Assembly (NCBI RefSeq): GCF_013282575.1
Contig: NZ_JAAAYE010000052.1
Coordinates: 1 to 39,191, forward strand
Direction: 5' to 3'
Length of the DNA: 39,191 nt
From: Paraburkholderia sp. NMBU_R16
GTDB taxonomy: Bacteria > Pseudomonadota > Gammaproteobacteria > Burkholderiales > Burkholderiaceae
Position numbers and translations under genes: made by a program. Shown piece by piece: positions 15,031 to 24,056 of this stretch (the stretch's first letter is position 1; each line of letters begins with the position of its first letter). The notes under the pieces are model-generated. The model made no database searches and was not told the origin of the DNA. It saw nothing but the letters and a program-made list of their open reading frames with translations.

Positions 15031-18000
15031 CTACTTCCCGGCGACGACGACCGGTATCCCCCGCAGCCCTTGAACGCCGCGCGCTTCGTCGAGCGCGCGC
15101 TGCACATCGGGACTCGTTGCCGCCTCGATCCCAAGCCGGGCCGCGATCTCACGCTCGCTGCGTTTCATTGCCGCAAGACTCGCGAGCTTCACGTGGCCAT
15201 AGCCGCGCACGCGCGCGCAAAGGCCCGCTAGCGTCGCAACGTCGGCAGCCGTCGCGGTGCTGACGATCGCAAATGCGCGTTTCATCGTTTGCTCGTAGTC
15301 GTATGCAAGTGCACGCTCCATGCGCCGTTCGAGCGTCTTGCCGAACGGATCGAGCGCGGTGCCGCGCAGCCCGCGGCAACGAGCCAATGCTCCGAGCACC
15401 GGCCACAGCCATTGTCCGAATGCCATCTTGCGCGGCACACCGCCCGCCTTGGCCTTCGAGAGTGCGGGCGGCGCAAGGTTGAAGCGAATCTTGAAGTCCT
15501 TGCCTGCGCTGCCTTCGAATTGCGCTTCGAGCGCGCCGCGAAACTCGGCATCGCGATAAAGCCGCGCGACTTCGTATTCGTCCTTGACTGCGAGCAGGCG
15601 ATAGAACGCCGCGGCCACCGCCTGCGCGATGCCTGCGTCCGGGGCGCGGGCGTCGGCTTCGCGCGCGAGCCGGACGAGCGCGCGGTAGCGTTCGACATAG
15701 CGGGCGCCGCCGTACGCCGCGAGCCGCGCTTCGCGATCGGCAACGAGCGCTTCGAGGCCGGCGGCAGAGGCGGCAGCCCCAACAGCAGCCCCACCGGCGA
15801 CAAAATCACGCGACTGAGCACCGCGTGGGGCGTGCCGCTCGGCCCATAACGCGTCGAGTCCGGCCGGGTCGCCAGCCGCGAGGCGCCCGATCGAAAACGC
15901 GAGCCGGTTCATCGGCACTGCAACGTTGTTGAGTTCGATCGCGCGCATCAGTGCCGCGAGCGAGACCGGCACGAGTCCGAGCTGCCAGGCAAAGCCGAGC
16001 ATCAGGATATTCGCGCCGATGGTGTCGCCCAGAAACTTGGCTGCGACGCTTTGTGCATCGCACGTGGACATGAATTCGCTGCCTGCGGCGTGTCGCATCT
16101 TGGCCAGCAGTGCCTCGCTCTCGAGGCTCGCATCGGGGTTGCGCACGAACGCGGCATTCGGAATGGCGTGCGTGTTGACGACGATGCGGGTGCGCGAGTG
16201 CCGCACCGTTTGTAGCGCATCCGGGCTCGCGCCCACCACCATGTCGCAGGCCAGCAGCACGTCGGCTTGCTGCGTATCGATGCGCACCTGATTGAGCAAC
16301 GCATCGCGCGCGGCAAAGCGCACATACGAGAGCACGGCGCCGCCTTTTTGCGCGAAGCCCATGAAATCGAGCACGGACGCGCTCTTGCCTTCGAGATGCG
16401 CGGCCATGCTGATGAGGGCGCCCACCGTCACGACGCCGGTCCCGCCCACGCCCGTGACGAGAATATCGAAAGGCGCGTCGCCGAGCGCCGCGCCCGGCTG
16501 CGGCAACGCATCGACGCGCCGGGCCAGCGACGCTTCGTCGAACGCGATGCCCGCGGCCTTTTTGAGTGTGCCGCCCAGCACGGTGACGAAGCTCGGACAA
16601 AAGCCGTTGACGCAGGAGAAGTCCTTGTTGCAAGAGGACTGGTCGATACGGCGCTTGCGGCCGAGCGGCGTTTCGACGGGTTCGACGGACAGGCAGTTCG
16701 ATTGCACGCCGCAGTCGCCGCAGCCTTCGCAGACGGCCTCGTTGATGAAAAGGCGCCGGTCGGGATCGGGATACTCGCCCTTCTTGCGGCGCCGCCGCTT
16801 CTCGGCCGCACAGGTCTGATCGTAGATGAGGACCGTCACGCCTTCGATCTCGCGCAACATCCGCTGCACGTCATCGAGCTCGCTGCGATCGTGAAACGTC
16901 GTACCCTTGGGAAAGAGCGCATGGTGCCCGTCGTACTTGTGCGGCTCGTCCGAGACGACGACGAAACGCGACACGCCTTCGGCTTCGACCTGCCGCGCAA
17001 TCTGCGGTACCGAGATACTGCCGTCCACGGGCTGGCCGCCCGTCATCGCGACCGCATCGTTGTAGAGAATCTTGTAGGTGATGTTCGTATTCGCGGCAAC
17101 CGCCTGGCGGATGGCGAGGATGCCGGAGTGGAAATAGGTGCCGTCGCCGAGATTCTGGAAGACGTGGCGCGTCTTCGTGAACATCGAATGCGAGGCCCAG
17201 TCCACCCCTTCGCCGCCCATTTGAATGAGCCCCGTCGTATCCCGCTCCATCCAGGAAGCCATGAAGTGGCAGCCGATGCCGGCTTGCGCGACGGAGCCTT
17301 CGGGCACGCGCGTCGACGTATTGTGTGGGCAACCCGAGCAAAAGTAGGGCGTGCGCTTCACGGCATCGGCGGCATTCGAGAGAATCTGCGGCGCGACGAG
17401 ATCGACCACGCGCTCGCGCCTGTCGAGCGCGGGCTTGACGCGCGCGAGCCATTGAGCGAAATGCGGCAGCACGCGCGAGGGCCGCAATTCGCCGGTCGCC
17501 GGTAGCAGCGGGGCACCGCTCGCATCGCGTTTGCCGATCACGATAGGGCGCGTGTCCGCCGCTCGGTTGAAGAGGTGGTCCTTGATCTGCTGTTCGACGA
17601 CGGGGCCTTTCTCCTCGATGACGAAGACTTCGTTCAGGCCTTGGACGAACGTATCGAGCCGCGTCGTTTCGAGCGGAAACGAGAGACCGACTTGATAGAT
17701 CCGCACGCCGGCCGCCTCGAGCTCCTCAACGGTGAGGTCGAGCCTTCTCAGTGCCTCCATGAGATCGAGATGCGCTTTGCCGCACGTGACGATGCCGACG
17801 GTGGCATGCGGGCTCGGCGCAATCCATCGGTCGATGCTGTTGACGCGCGCGAAGGCTCGCACCGCGTCGAGCTTCGCCGCGAGGCGTGCCTCGATGGCGA
17901 GACTGGGCAGATCCGGCCACCGGTTGTGCAGGCCATCAACGGGCGGCGTGAAGTCGGCCGGCGCATTCCACTGTGTCGTCAGTGCATCGAGATCGACGGT

Positions 18001-18660
18001 GGAGCCCGATTCGACGGTCTCGGAAATCGCCTTGAAACCGACCCAGGCGCCCGAGAAGCGCGACAGCGCGAAGCCGTAGAGGCCGAATTCGAGCATGTCC
18101 GAGACGTTCGCCGGATTCACGATCGGCATTTGCCACGACATCATCGTGAAGTCGCTTTGATGGGGCATCGACGACGACACACAGCCATGATCGTCACCGG
18201 CCACGACCAGCACGCCGCCATGCGGCGACGAGCCGTACGCGTTGCCGTGCTTCAGGGCGTCGCCTGCGCGGTCGACGCCGGGCCCCTTGCCGTACCACAT
18301 CGCGAAGACGCCATCGACGGTGCGCGCTTCGTCGGCTTCGACACGCTGCGTGCCGAGCACCGCCGTGCCGCCGAGTTCCTCGTTGATCGCGGGCAGGAAG
18401 CGGATATCGTCCGCGTCGAGCAGCTTCTTCGCTTTCCACATCTGCTGATCGACCATGCCGAGCGGCGAGCCGCGATAGCCGCTCACGAAGCCAGCCGTAT
18501 TGAGCGAGCGTGTGCGGTCGAGGCGCCGCTGCATCAGCATCAGCCGCACGAGGGCCTGCGTGCCGGTCAGAAAGATGCGGCCCCGCGTGGCGCTCAGGTT
18601 ATCGGTGAGCCGATATTCGGATAGGGCGGGGGTGCCCTCGAGGGCCAGGCACGCGGTCAT
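15031..18660 (-). CDS. Single-chain indolepyruvate:ferredoxin oxidoreductase family protein
   Basis: A 1209-residue fusion of the alpha and beta parts of 2-oxoacid:acceptor oxidoreductases, which decarboxylate aryl- or branched 2-oxoacids to acyl-CoA with thiamine diphosphate. The order is: an IorA-like pyrimidine-binding domain (about 20-240, GYRGSPLGMVDQQMW), a transketolase-C-like region, a thiamine diphosphate-binding domain (GDGTYFHSG and about 30 residues later YNDAVAMTGGQP), a cysteine-rich cluster region (CEGCGDCGVQSNC and later SCNKDFSCVNGFC), an IorB-like gamma domain (GVGGTGVVTVGALISMAAHL), and a C-terminal extension of about 240 residues typical of the proteobacterial family (DUF6537 type). 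GGAG lies 9 bases before the ATG. It is a stand-alone gene; the true substrate (indolepyruvate, phenylpyruvate or other) is not determined. Confidence 0.93.
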   Translation of the reverse strand: MTACLALEGTPALSEYRLTDNLSATRGRIFLTGTQALVRLMLMQRRLDRTRSLNTAGFVSGYRGSPLGMVDQQMWKAKKLLDADDIRFLPAINEELGGTAVLGTQRVEADEARTVDGVFAMWYGKGPGVDRAGDALKHGNAYGSSPHGGVLVVAGDDHGCVSSSMPHQSDFTMMSWQMPIVNPANVSDMLEFGLYGFALSRFSGAWVGFKAISETVESGSTVDLDALTTQWNAPADFTPPVDGLHNRWPDLPSLAIEARLAAKLDAVRAFARVNSIDRWIAPSPHATVGIVTCGKAHLDLMEALRRLDLTVEELEAAGVRIYQVGLSFPLETTRLDTFVQGLNEVFVIEEKGPVVEQQIKDHLFNRAADTRPIVIGKRDASGAPLLPATGELRPSRVLPHFAQWLARVKPALDRRERVVDLVAPQILSNAADAVKRTPYFCSGCPHNTSTRVPEGSVAQAGIGCHFMASWMERDTTGLIQMGGEGVDWASHSMFTKTRHVFQNLGDGTYFHSGILAIRQAVAANTNITYKILYNDAVAMTGGQPVDGSISVPQIARQVEAEGVSRFVVVSDEPHKYDGHHALFPKGTTFHDRSELDDVQRMLREIEGVTVLIYDQTCAAEKRRRRKKGEYPDPDRRLFINEAVCEGCGDCGVQSNCLSVEPVETPLGRKRRIDQSSCNKDFSCVNGFCPSFVTVLGGTLKKAAGIAFDEASLARRVDALPQPGAALGDAPFDILVTGVGGTGVVTVGALISMAAHLEGKSASVLDFMGFAQKGGAVLSYVRFAARDALLNQVRIDTQQADVLLACDMVVGASPDALQTVRHSRTRIVVNTHAIPNAAFVRNPDASLESEALLAKMRHAAGSEFMSTCDAQSVAAKFLGDTIGANILMLGFAWQLGLVPVSLAALMRAIELNNVAVPMNRLAFSIGRLAAGDPAGLDALWAERHAPRGAQSRDFVAGGAAVGAAASAAGLEALVADREARLAAYGGARYVERYRALVRLAREADARAPDAGIAQAVAAAFYRLLAVKDEYEVARLYRDAEFRGALEAQFEGSAGKDFKIRFNLAPPALSKAKAGGVPRKMAFGQWLWPVLGALARCRGLRGTALDPFGKTLERRMERALAYDYEQTMKRAFAIVSTATAADVATLAGLCARVRGYGHVKLASLAAMKRSEREIAARLGIEAATSPDVQRALDEARGVQGLRGIPVVVAGK

Positions 18661-18906
18661 GACGGGTGTCTCCAGTTATTGCGCCGCGCGGTACGTGCGC
18701 AGGCGGCAGGCCCGCGACGCGGCGTCGCGCCGCGGGCCAAGCCTCCATTCTTTCGCGGCAATAGTGGAGAGTTTTTGCTTTATCGCGCGCGAGTGGCGCT
18801 TGTCGTGCAAATTTCTGCCCGAATCGATGGTAATGGGAGTGAATTCACCCTCTGACTCGTGTCGGCTCCGCGCCGCGCCGACGCTCGCGGCGTGTTCGTG
18901 CTGCGT
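18661..18906. other. Intergenic region with GC-rich overlapping hairpins
   Basis: No gene is visible in these 246 bases. GGCCCGCG (18709-18716) and CGCGGGCC (18731-18738) form an 8-bp stem, and GCGACG/CGTCGC inside it gives an alternative stem. It lies between the end of the KirBac gene and the start of the oxidoreductase gene, both on the minus strand, and may hold the oxidoreductase promoter, but no clear -10/-35 pair was found. Confidence 0.35.
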
Positions 18907-19905
18907 TCAGGCGCGCGGCGCGTCGTCGCCGTCTTCGATGGGGACGACCTCATGGAAATGCGTGTAATCGATGTGGCGCACGCCGTTTTCGTCGTCATGG
19001 AGAAGATCGACGAATCGATGGTGCCAGAGAATCTGTTCGTTCGGCCACGTATACCGTGCTTCCATCGATTGCGTAGTCGTTTCGTCCGACCCTTCGATGT
19101 GAATCAGCAGCGACGCGCGGGACGCGGCGAGGTTCTCGGCCGTTGCGCCGTACAGCGGGCTCGTCTCGTCGATCACATGCATCAACACCCAGCCGAGCAG
19201 GAAGATCGGATGGCGATCGCGCACGAGCGCGAGATCCGAAATGCGCCAGAGCGAGTAGCCCTCCGGGGTGGACTCGTAGCGCATGAGCCGCAGTTTGGCA
19301 CCCGCTTCGACGATGACGTTTTGCCTCGCATTGGCGGCGCGGACCATCAGCGTGAGACGGCCGTCGAGCTGGCGCACGACGGCGTAGCGCGCGAACATGA
19401 TGCGCGCGCGGGGGCGCGAGAAGCGCACGAAGATCAGGCCCGTCGCCAACGCGATGCTCGACATGCCGGTGAATATTTCGAGCGTCGCGATCAGGTGGGC
19501 ATAGCTCGTCTGCGGGTGCATATCGCCATAGCCGACCGTCGCGAGCGTCTCCACGCTGAAAAAGAACGCGCCGAGAAAGCCGGGCGGAGACTGGTTGGCA
19601 ATGGGCGCGTGACCGAGCAGATAGAGGCTTGCGAAGACCGTATTCAGGAGTACGAAGAAAGCGGCGAGGGACACGAAAAACATGGGCCAGCTCGCCGTCA
19701 ATGCGCGGTGATAGATATCGTGCAGATCGTGATCGGGCAGACCGTGCGATACCACCGTGTTTCCGGTTTGCATGCGCAAGACGCGGCCACGGCGCGCGCG
19801 CAGGCCGGCGCTTTCCGGTGTGCCTTCTGACGATTGGCGCGCGCGGCCTGCCGGCGCCTCTTGCGAAGCGGTTGTTCCGTTGCGTGCTGACGTATTGGCT
19901 GGCAT
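18907..19905 (-). CDS. Inward-rectifier potassium channel, KirBac1.1 type
   Basis: A 332-residue inner-membrane channel. After a long cytoplasmic N-terminus with a slide helix (about residues 56-72, DHDLHDIYHRALTAS) come the outer helix (74-98), pore helix and selectivity filter TVGYG at 123-127, and the inner helix (about 138-160). The cytoplasmic immunoglobulin-like domain fills the rest, with ARNANARQNVIVEA-type and HPIFLLGWVLMHVIDETSPL segments very close to Burkholderia pseudomallei KirBac1.1. The first 45 residues are low in complexity and the real start could be the internal methionine at residue 45 (MQTGNTVVSHG). The two small genes upstream are on the same strand but are not known partners. 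Confidence 0.95.
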   Translation of the reverse strand: MPANTSARNGTTASQEAPAGRARQSSEGTPESAGLRARRGRVLRMQTGNTVVSHGLPDHDLHDIYHRALTASWPMFFVSLAAFFVLLNTVFASLYLLGHAPIANQSPPGFLGAFFFSVETLATVGYGDMHPQTSYAHLIATLEIFTGMSSIALATGLIFVRFSRPRARIMFARYAVVRQLDGRLTLMVRAANARQNVIVEAGAKLRLMRYESTPEGYSLWRISDLALVRDRHPIFLLGWVLMHVIDETSPLYGATAENLAASRASLLIHIEGSDETTTQSMEARYTWPNEQILWHHRFVDLLHDDENGVRHIDYTHFHEVVPIEDGDDAPRA

Positions 19906-19964
19906 TCGCGCGGGCCTCGGAATGGATGCGGCCCGAGCGTAACACGGTGCCGCGCGATTGCCGA

Positions 19965-20210
19965 TCAGGGGAACGCTTTGGGCTTCGGCACACCGGCGCC
20001 ATGCTCGATGTCGGTCACGGCGTGCTTGTGCGCGGCGTCGATCGCTTCATCTTCGGTCGCGTAGCCGCCGTCGCCGCCGACCGTCGTCCACTTCTGCACC
20101 GGTTTGTCCTGGTGGCGGATTTCGTACTCCGCGTCCCAGCGGGCGCCCTCGAGCTCGATCGCACGGACGTGAATCGAATAGACGCCGTAAAGATAGAGTT
20201 GTTCGACCAT
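19965..20210 (-). CDS. Small conserved-looking hypothetical protein (81 aa)
   Basis: The protein opens MVEQLYLYGVYSIHVRAIEL and continues with a DAEYEIRHQDKPVQKW strand pair and a helix TEDEAIDAAHKHAVTDIE; no membrane segment or signal peptide is present. The AGGAGG ribosome-binding site 6 bases before the ATG is strong support that it is a real gene. The strand-then-helix pattern resembles that of the neighbouring 73-residue protein at 20345-20566, suggesting distant paralogy. Proteins of this kind are scattered in Burkholderiaceae genomes with no known function. It precedes the KirBac gene by 59 bases on the same strand. Confidence 0.75.
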   Translation of the reverse strand: MVEQLYLYGVYSIHVRAIELEGARWDAEYEIRHQDKPVQKWTTVGGDGGYATEDEAIDAAHKHAVTDIEHGAGVPKPKAFP

Positions 20211-20344
20211 ATTCGCCTCCTGCAGCGCTGCCCAGGCGCGAGTTCGGGAAAAGGGGGCTGCGAACGGGAAAGGGTGTTCGCGAAGCGGTCCATGAAGCAG
20301 GTCGATGGAGCGGGGCGATCTGCCAAACCCGCCTAAGGGACTCG

Positions 20345-20566
20345 CTAGAGCTCGAGCTCGCCGAGGATGCGATGCGCGAGCGCCTTGGCCTCCTCGAGGG
20401 CTTCGGCAGCACTCGGACTGGGCGCTTCCACCTCGTAAGCCGTTGTCTCGGGAGCCGTAGCGTCGTCGCGGGCCAGTGATACGACGCCTTGGAATTGCCC
20501 ATTGTCGAGCTGTCGTACGGCAGCCGTCGCCGTGTAGATGCCCTTGGTGTAGGTCACGTCGTCCAT
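20345..20566 (-). CDS. Small hypothetical protein (73 aa)
   Basis: An acidic cytoplasmic protein: strands around YTKGIYTATAAVRQLDNGQFQ and VVSLARDD, then a proline-marked helix SPSAAEALEEAKALAHRILG. AAAGGAG lies 7 bases before the ATG, which supports translation. It is similar in plan to the 81-residue protein downstream (20211-20344 separates them). No function can be assigned. Confidence 0.7.
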   Translation of the reverse strand: MDDVTYTKGIYTATAAVRQLDNGQFQGVVSLARDDATAPETTAYEVEAPSPSAAEALEEAKALAHRILGELEL

Positions 20567-20659
20567 GATGCCGCTCCTTTCATTTGGAGTGGATGCTTTT
20601 GCATCCTAGCACGCGTTGAACGACCCGTTTCGGTGGCCAGCGGGCCTTTCCGGCCGCTA

Positions 20660-21577
20660 CTACGCGGGCATGAGGGCGACCACCTCGTCGAGCGTCGGGG
20701 AATGCGCTCCCGCATGCCCGCACGCCGCCGCGCCGGCGGCCAGCGCGAACGACAGGTGCTCGCGCCAACTGCGCTGCGGCCAGCGCATCGTGCTGAACAG
20801 AAAACCGCCGATCGAAGCGTCGCCGGCGCCGACCGTATCCACGACTTCGACGCGCGGCGGCGCTGCCTCGATCGTTTCGTCCCCGGCGAGGAATGTGGCG
20901 GTATGCGGCCCGCGCGTGACGAGGATTGCGGCCTGCGGGTTCATTGCGCGCAGGCTCGCGAGCGCCGTGTCTTCATCGGTGCCGAACAGGCACCGCAGAT
21001 CCTCGTCCGACACTTTGACGAGATCGGCCAGTCCGACCATCGTTTCGAGCGTGGGACGATAGCCGTGCTCCATGAGGTTGCGATAGTTCGGATCGAAGCT
21101 GATTTTCACGCCGTGTGCGCGCAAATCCGCGGCGAGCGCGACAAGCGTGGCCGCGAGCGGCTGGCGTGCGAGGCTGATTCCGCCGAAGTGCGCCCATTGC
21201 GCGGCCGCGGCCCAGCCCTCGGGCAGTCGTGCGGGATCGAATGCCAGATCGGCGCTGCCCTCGCCGATGAAAAAATACGCGGGCGGGTGCGCCTGATGGA
21301 CGATGGCCAACAGAGGCGGGCGTTGGCTGCGCTGGATGAAGCGCATGTCGAGTCCGGCGTCGAGGCTCGCCTGCCAGAGTTCGTCCGAAAAACAATCAGA
21401 GCCGATCGCACCGGCGAACGCGCTGGGCACGCCGAGCCGTGCCACAGCGCGTGCTACGTTCCAGCCCGCCCCGCCCGGATGCGAGAGCCAATGCGAATCC
21501 CGTTCGCGTACGAGATCGGTGAGGATATCGCCCGCGCTGACGAAAAGCGGAAGGCCGGTGGCGTGGGGCGTGCTCAT
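20660..21577 (-). CDS. PfkB-family sugar kinase, probable fructokinase
   Basis: A 305-residue ribokinase-fold kinase. GGAGWNVARAVARLG near residue 35 is the sugar-binding N-terminal PfkB signature, and VVDTVGAGDASIGGFLFS near 244-261 is the C-terminal one, with the GAGD anion hole and the catalytic aspartate. The start overlaps the stop of the upstream sugar isomerase gene (ATGA at 21574-21577), so the two are translationally coupled. Fructose as substrate is inferred from the neighbouring isomerase that would make fructose; PfkB kinases cannot be assigned to a sugar from sequence alone. Confidence 0.85.
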   Translation of the reverse strand: MSTPHATGLPLFVSAGDILTDLVRERDSHWLSHPGGAGWNVARAVARLGVPSAFAGAIGSDCFSDELWQASLDAGLDMRFIQRSQRPPLLAIVHQAHPPAYFFIGEGSADLAFDPARLPEGWAAAAQWAHFGGISLARQPLAATLVALAADLRAHGVKISFDPNYRNLMEHGYRPTLETMVGLADLVKVSDEDLRCLFGTDEDTALASLRAMNPQAAILVTRGPHTATFLAGDETIEAAPPRVEVVDTVGAGDASIGGFLFSTMRWPQRSWREHLSFALAAGAAACGHAGAHSPTLDEVVALMPA

Positions 21578-22881
21578 GAACGGTCTTCCGGTTGAGGGCG
21601 CGCTTGCCCGTCATCGAGCGCGTTCAGCACTTCGTAGCAGGCACCCATCGTGTGATAGTCGGTCTTCCCGGCCGGACTCTTCTCGTCGCCGTACTTACGG
21701 TTGTCGCACGTCAGAATGCGGTACCACGCGCCGTGGCGATGATCGACGAAATGCGTCCAGCTGTAGCGCCAGATCTCGTCGTACCAGTCCCAGAAGCGCT
21801 CACTGCCCGTACGCTGGCCCAGGAGCGCTGCCGCGGCGAGCGTCTCTGCCTGCACCCAGAAGTACTTGTCGTGATCGCAAACGGTACCGTCGGGCGCGAA
21901 GCCGTAGCATAGGCCGCCATGCTCGTCGTCCCAGGCGTGCGTCAGCGCCGCGTCGAAAAGCTCCACCGCGCGCGGCAGCAGCCACGGCAACGGGCGGTGC
22001 CGCTCGAGGATCAGCAGCAGCTTCGCCCATTCGGTCTGATGCCCCGGTTGGAAGCCCCACGGACGGAAAATGTTCGAGCTGTCGTCTTCGTTGTAGTGCC
22101 AGTCGACGGACCAGTCGGCGTGGAAATGCTCCCAGACGAGGCTATGCGAAAGCTTCGCCTGGCGCTGGGTGATATTCGTCGCAATGCGCTCGGCCCGATC
22201 GAGATAGACGAGATGGCCCGTCGCCTCGTAAGCCGCGAGCAGTGCCTCGGTTGCGTGCATGTTCGCGTTCTGGCCGCGATAGGTGGAGACATGCCAGTCG
22301 GGCGTGGCTTCGTCGGCATAGAGTCCGGCGGCCGGATCCCAGAAGCGCCGCTCCATCAGTTCGAACGTTTCCGCGATCTGACGGCGAGCCTCCTCGATGC
22401 CGGCCGCGGCGGCGTGCGACTGCGCGAGCAGCACGAACGCCAACCCGTAGCAGTGCCGCGTGCCGTCGAGCGTGCGCTTTTCACGGTGGCGCCATTCGAT
22501 TTCCCAGTCGTACCCCGCATGCTCGGCGTCCCAGTGCGCGTCGCGCAGGAAAGCGAGTGCATGACGCGCATAGTCGAGGTATTGCGGATCGCCGAAGTGA
22601 CGATAGGCCATTGCATAGTTGTAGACGAAGCGGCAACTGCTGACGAGGTGGCGCGTCGTGCGGTCGTAGACGGTGCCGTCGTCCTTGAAGTAGTGATAAA
22701 AGCCGCCGGAAGGATCGTGTGCCGAAGGCGCGTAGAACGCGAGCGTATCGGCAACATGTCCGAGCAGGAACTCGCGGTCGCGAAAATCATCGACGGGCGG
22801 GACCGTCGAGTTCGTATGGACGGGGCCGAACAGCATGTTCGCGGGCTTTGTCGTTTTACCGGCGTTGGGTAGCTTCGTCAT
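21574..22881 (-). CDS. AGE-family sugar isomerase/epimerase, probable D-mannose isomerase
   Basis: A 435-residue (alpha/alpha)6-barrel protein of the N-acylglucosamine 2-epimerase family. The three histidines expected in the active site are H209 (GQNANMHATEAL), H281 (FQPGHQTEWAKLL) and H410 (KTDYHTMGACYEV); RFVYNYAMAYR and KYFWVQAE are further family marks. This pattern fits the YihS / mannose isomerase branch, which interconverts mannose and fructose (and sometimes lyxose and xylulose), better than the GlcNAc epimerase branch. The start overlaps the lacI stop (ATGA at 22878-22881); a second methionine at residue 16 is possible. The following kinase would trap fructose as fructose-6-phosphate. 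Confidence 0.85.
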   Translation of the reverse strand: MTKLPNAGKTTKPANMLFGPVHTNSTVPPVDDFRDREFLLGHVADTLAFYAPSAHDPSGGFYHYFKDDGTVYDRTTRHLVSSCRFVYNYAMAYRHFGDPQYLDYARHALAFLRDAHWDAEHAGYDWEIEWRHREKRTLDGTRHCYGLAFVLLAQSHAAAAGIEEARRQIAETFELMERRFWDPAAGLYADEATPDWHVSTYRGQNANMHATEALLAAYEATGHLVYLDRAERIATNITQRQAKLSHSLVWEHFHADWSVDWHYNEDDSSNIFRPWGFQPGHQTEWAKLLLILERHRPLPWLLPRAVELFDAALTHAWDDEHGGLCYGFAPDGTVCDHDKYFWVQAETLAAAALLGQRTGSERFWDWYDEIWRYSWTHFVDHRHGAWYRILTCDNRKYGDEKSPAGKTDYHTMGACYEVLNALDDGQARPQPEDRS

Positions 22882-23924
22882 GGTGTCGTTTCCGTTGGAG
22901 CCACGGCGGTTCGCGCCACGTGCGGGTCATGGGAGGCTGCCGCGCCTGCGCTGCTTGCGCGCACGACGAGTTCGACCGGGAGGCGGACGTCGGTTTCCCC
23001 AGGGGCATCGTCGAGCAGCAGTTCGACGCCGCGCACGCCGAGCGCCTCCTTGTCGGCGGCGATCGTCGTGAGCGGAGGGGCGGCGTGGGCCGACGCGGGG
23101 ATATCGTCGAACCCGACGATCGCGATATCGTCCGGCACGCGCAAGCCGCGAGCCAGGCACACGCGCATCGCGGCCAGGGCCGCCACGTCGTTGTAGGCGA
23201 AAACCGCGTTCGGCCGCCTGGCGCCGGTGTGGGTGTCGAGCAGACGCTGCATCGCCTGGGCCGCCGCCGCGTCCGGCGCGAGGCTTGCGTCGATCGTCGC
23301 TTCGAGCGATGGATCGAAGAGCAGCCCCGCCTCGAAGAAGGCCCGGCGATAGCCGAGCGCGCGCTGGGCAATGCTGTAATGGGCGAGGGAGCCGCCGATG
23401 AACGCTACGCGCGTGCGGTTCATGGCGAACAGATGCCGCATGGCCAGCGCGGCACCTGCGCCGTTATCGAGATTGACTGAGCGCAGATTCGGCGCCCACA
23501 GGTCGATCAACACGAGCGGCCGGTCCATCGCGACGAGCGCCGCAAGCGTTTCCGGTTCCACGAAGCCGGCTACCGCGATGGCATCCGGTGCGTGCAGGCG
23601 CAACTGCTCGCCGATGTCTTCCGTCGGTCCCGCCGTCAGCAGGGAAGGCACGATACCGCGCGCACGACAGGCGTTCTCCACGCCGTGCAAGACATGCGAG
23701 AAAAACGGGCTTGCGGCGAAATTGTTGTGCTGCCGATGCAGCAAGAAGGTCAGGCGCCGGATTTTCGGGCGCAACTGCGCAGCGTCATAGCCGAGGCGCT
23801 GTGCCGTTTCGACGACGCGAGCCCGCGTGGCTTCCGACAAACCGGGCTGGTTCTTGAGGGCCCGCGAGACGGTGCCGATCGACACGTTTGCTGCGCGGGC
23901 GATATCGCGAATGGTCGTACTCAT
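22878..23924 (-). CDS. LacI/GalR-family transcriptional regulator of the sugar operon
   Basis: A 348-residue regulator: N-terminal helix-turn-helix and hinge at 1-60 (TIRDIARAANVSIGTVSRAL, then the hinge helix up to LRPKIRRL), followed by a periplasmic-binding-protein-like effector domain (60-340) with AFIGGSLAHYSIAQRALGYR and FAYNDVAALAAMR. It is the first gene of a three-gene unit with ATGA overlaps, so it probably controls its own operon in response to a sugar. The intergenic region upstream carries the inverted repeat GTTTAGT-N7-ACTAAAC (24057-24077), a candidate operator. Confidence 0.93.
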   Translation of the reverse strand: MSTTIRDIARAANVSIGTVSRALKNQPGLSEATRARVVETAQRLGYDAAQLRPKIRRLTFLLHRQHNNFAASPFFSHVLHGVENACRARGIVPSLLTAGPTEDIGEQLRLHAPDAIAVAGFVEPETLAALVAMDRPLVLIDLWAPNLRSVNLDNGAGAALAMRHLFAMNRTRVAFIGGSLAHYSIAQRALGYRRAFFEAGLLFDPSLEATIDASLAPDAAAAQAMQRLLDTHTGARRPNAVFAYNDVAALAAMRVCLARGLRVPDDIAIVGFDDIPASAHAAPPLTTIAADKEALGVRGVELLLDDAPGETDVRLPVELVVRASSAGAAASHDPHVARTAVAPTETTP

Positions 23925-23964
23925 CGTGCTGCGCTTTCGATTCCTGCGATCCCGAGTTTCGGCG

Positions 23965-23970
23965 ATTGTA
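23965..23970 (-). promoter_or_regulatory. Candidate -10 element of the lacI-isomerase-kinase operon
   Basis: TACAAT on the minus strand (5 of 6 to TATAAT), about 45 bases upstream of the lacI ATG, within an AT-rich stretch. A convincing -35 at 17 bases was not found. Confidence 0.35.
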
Positions 23971-24056
23971 TAGTAAAAATCGCAAAAAATGCGGCCTCAC
24001 GTATCGTGGAGATCCCTCGAAAGCCATTTGGATAAGGGCAACCAGAACATTCTGTA

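Noticed and set aside
18709-18738. GC-rich hairpin as a classical rho-independent terminator
   Set aside because: The stem is strong, but no T run follows on either strand, so only a structured intergenic region is claimed.
21574-22881. N-acetylglucosamine 2-epimerase (sialic-acid pathway)
   Set aside because: The active-site pattern and the neighbouring sugar kinase fit the mannose isomerase/YihS branch, and there are no sialic-acid genes nearby.
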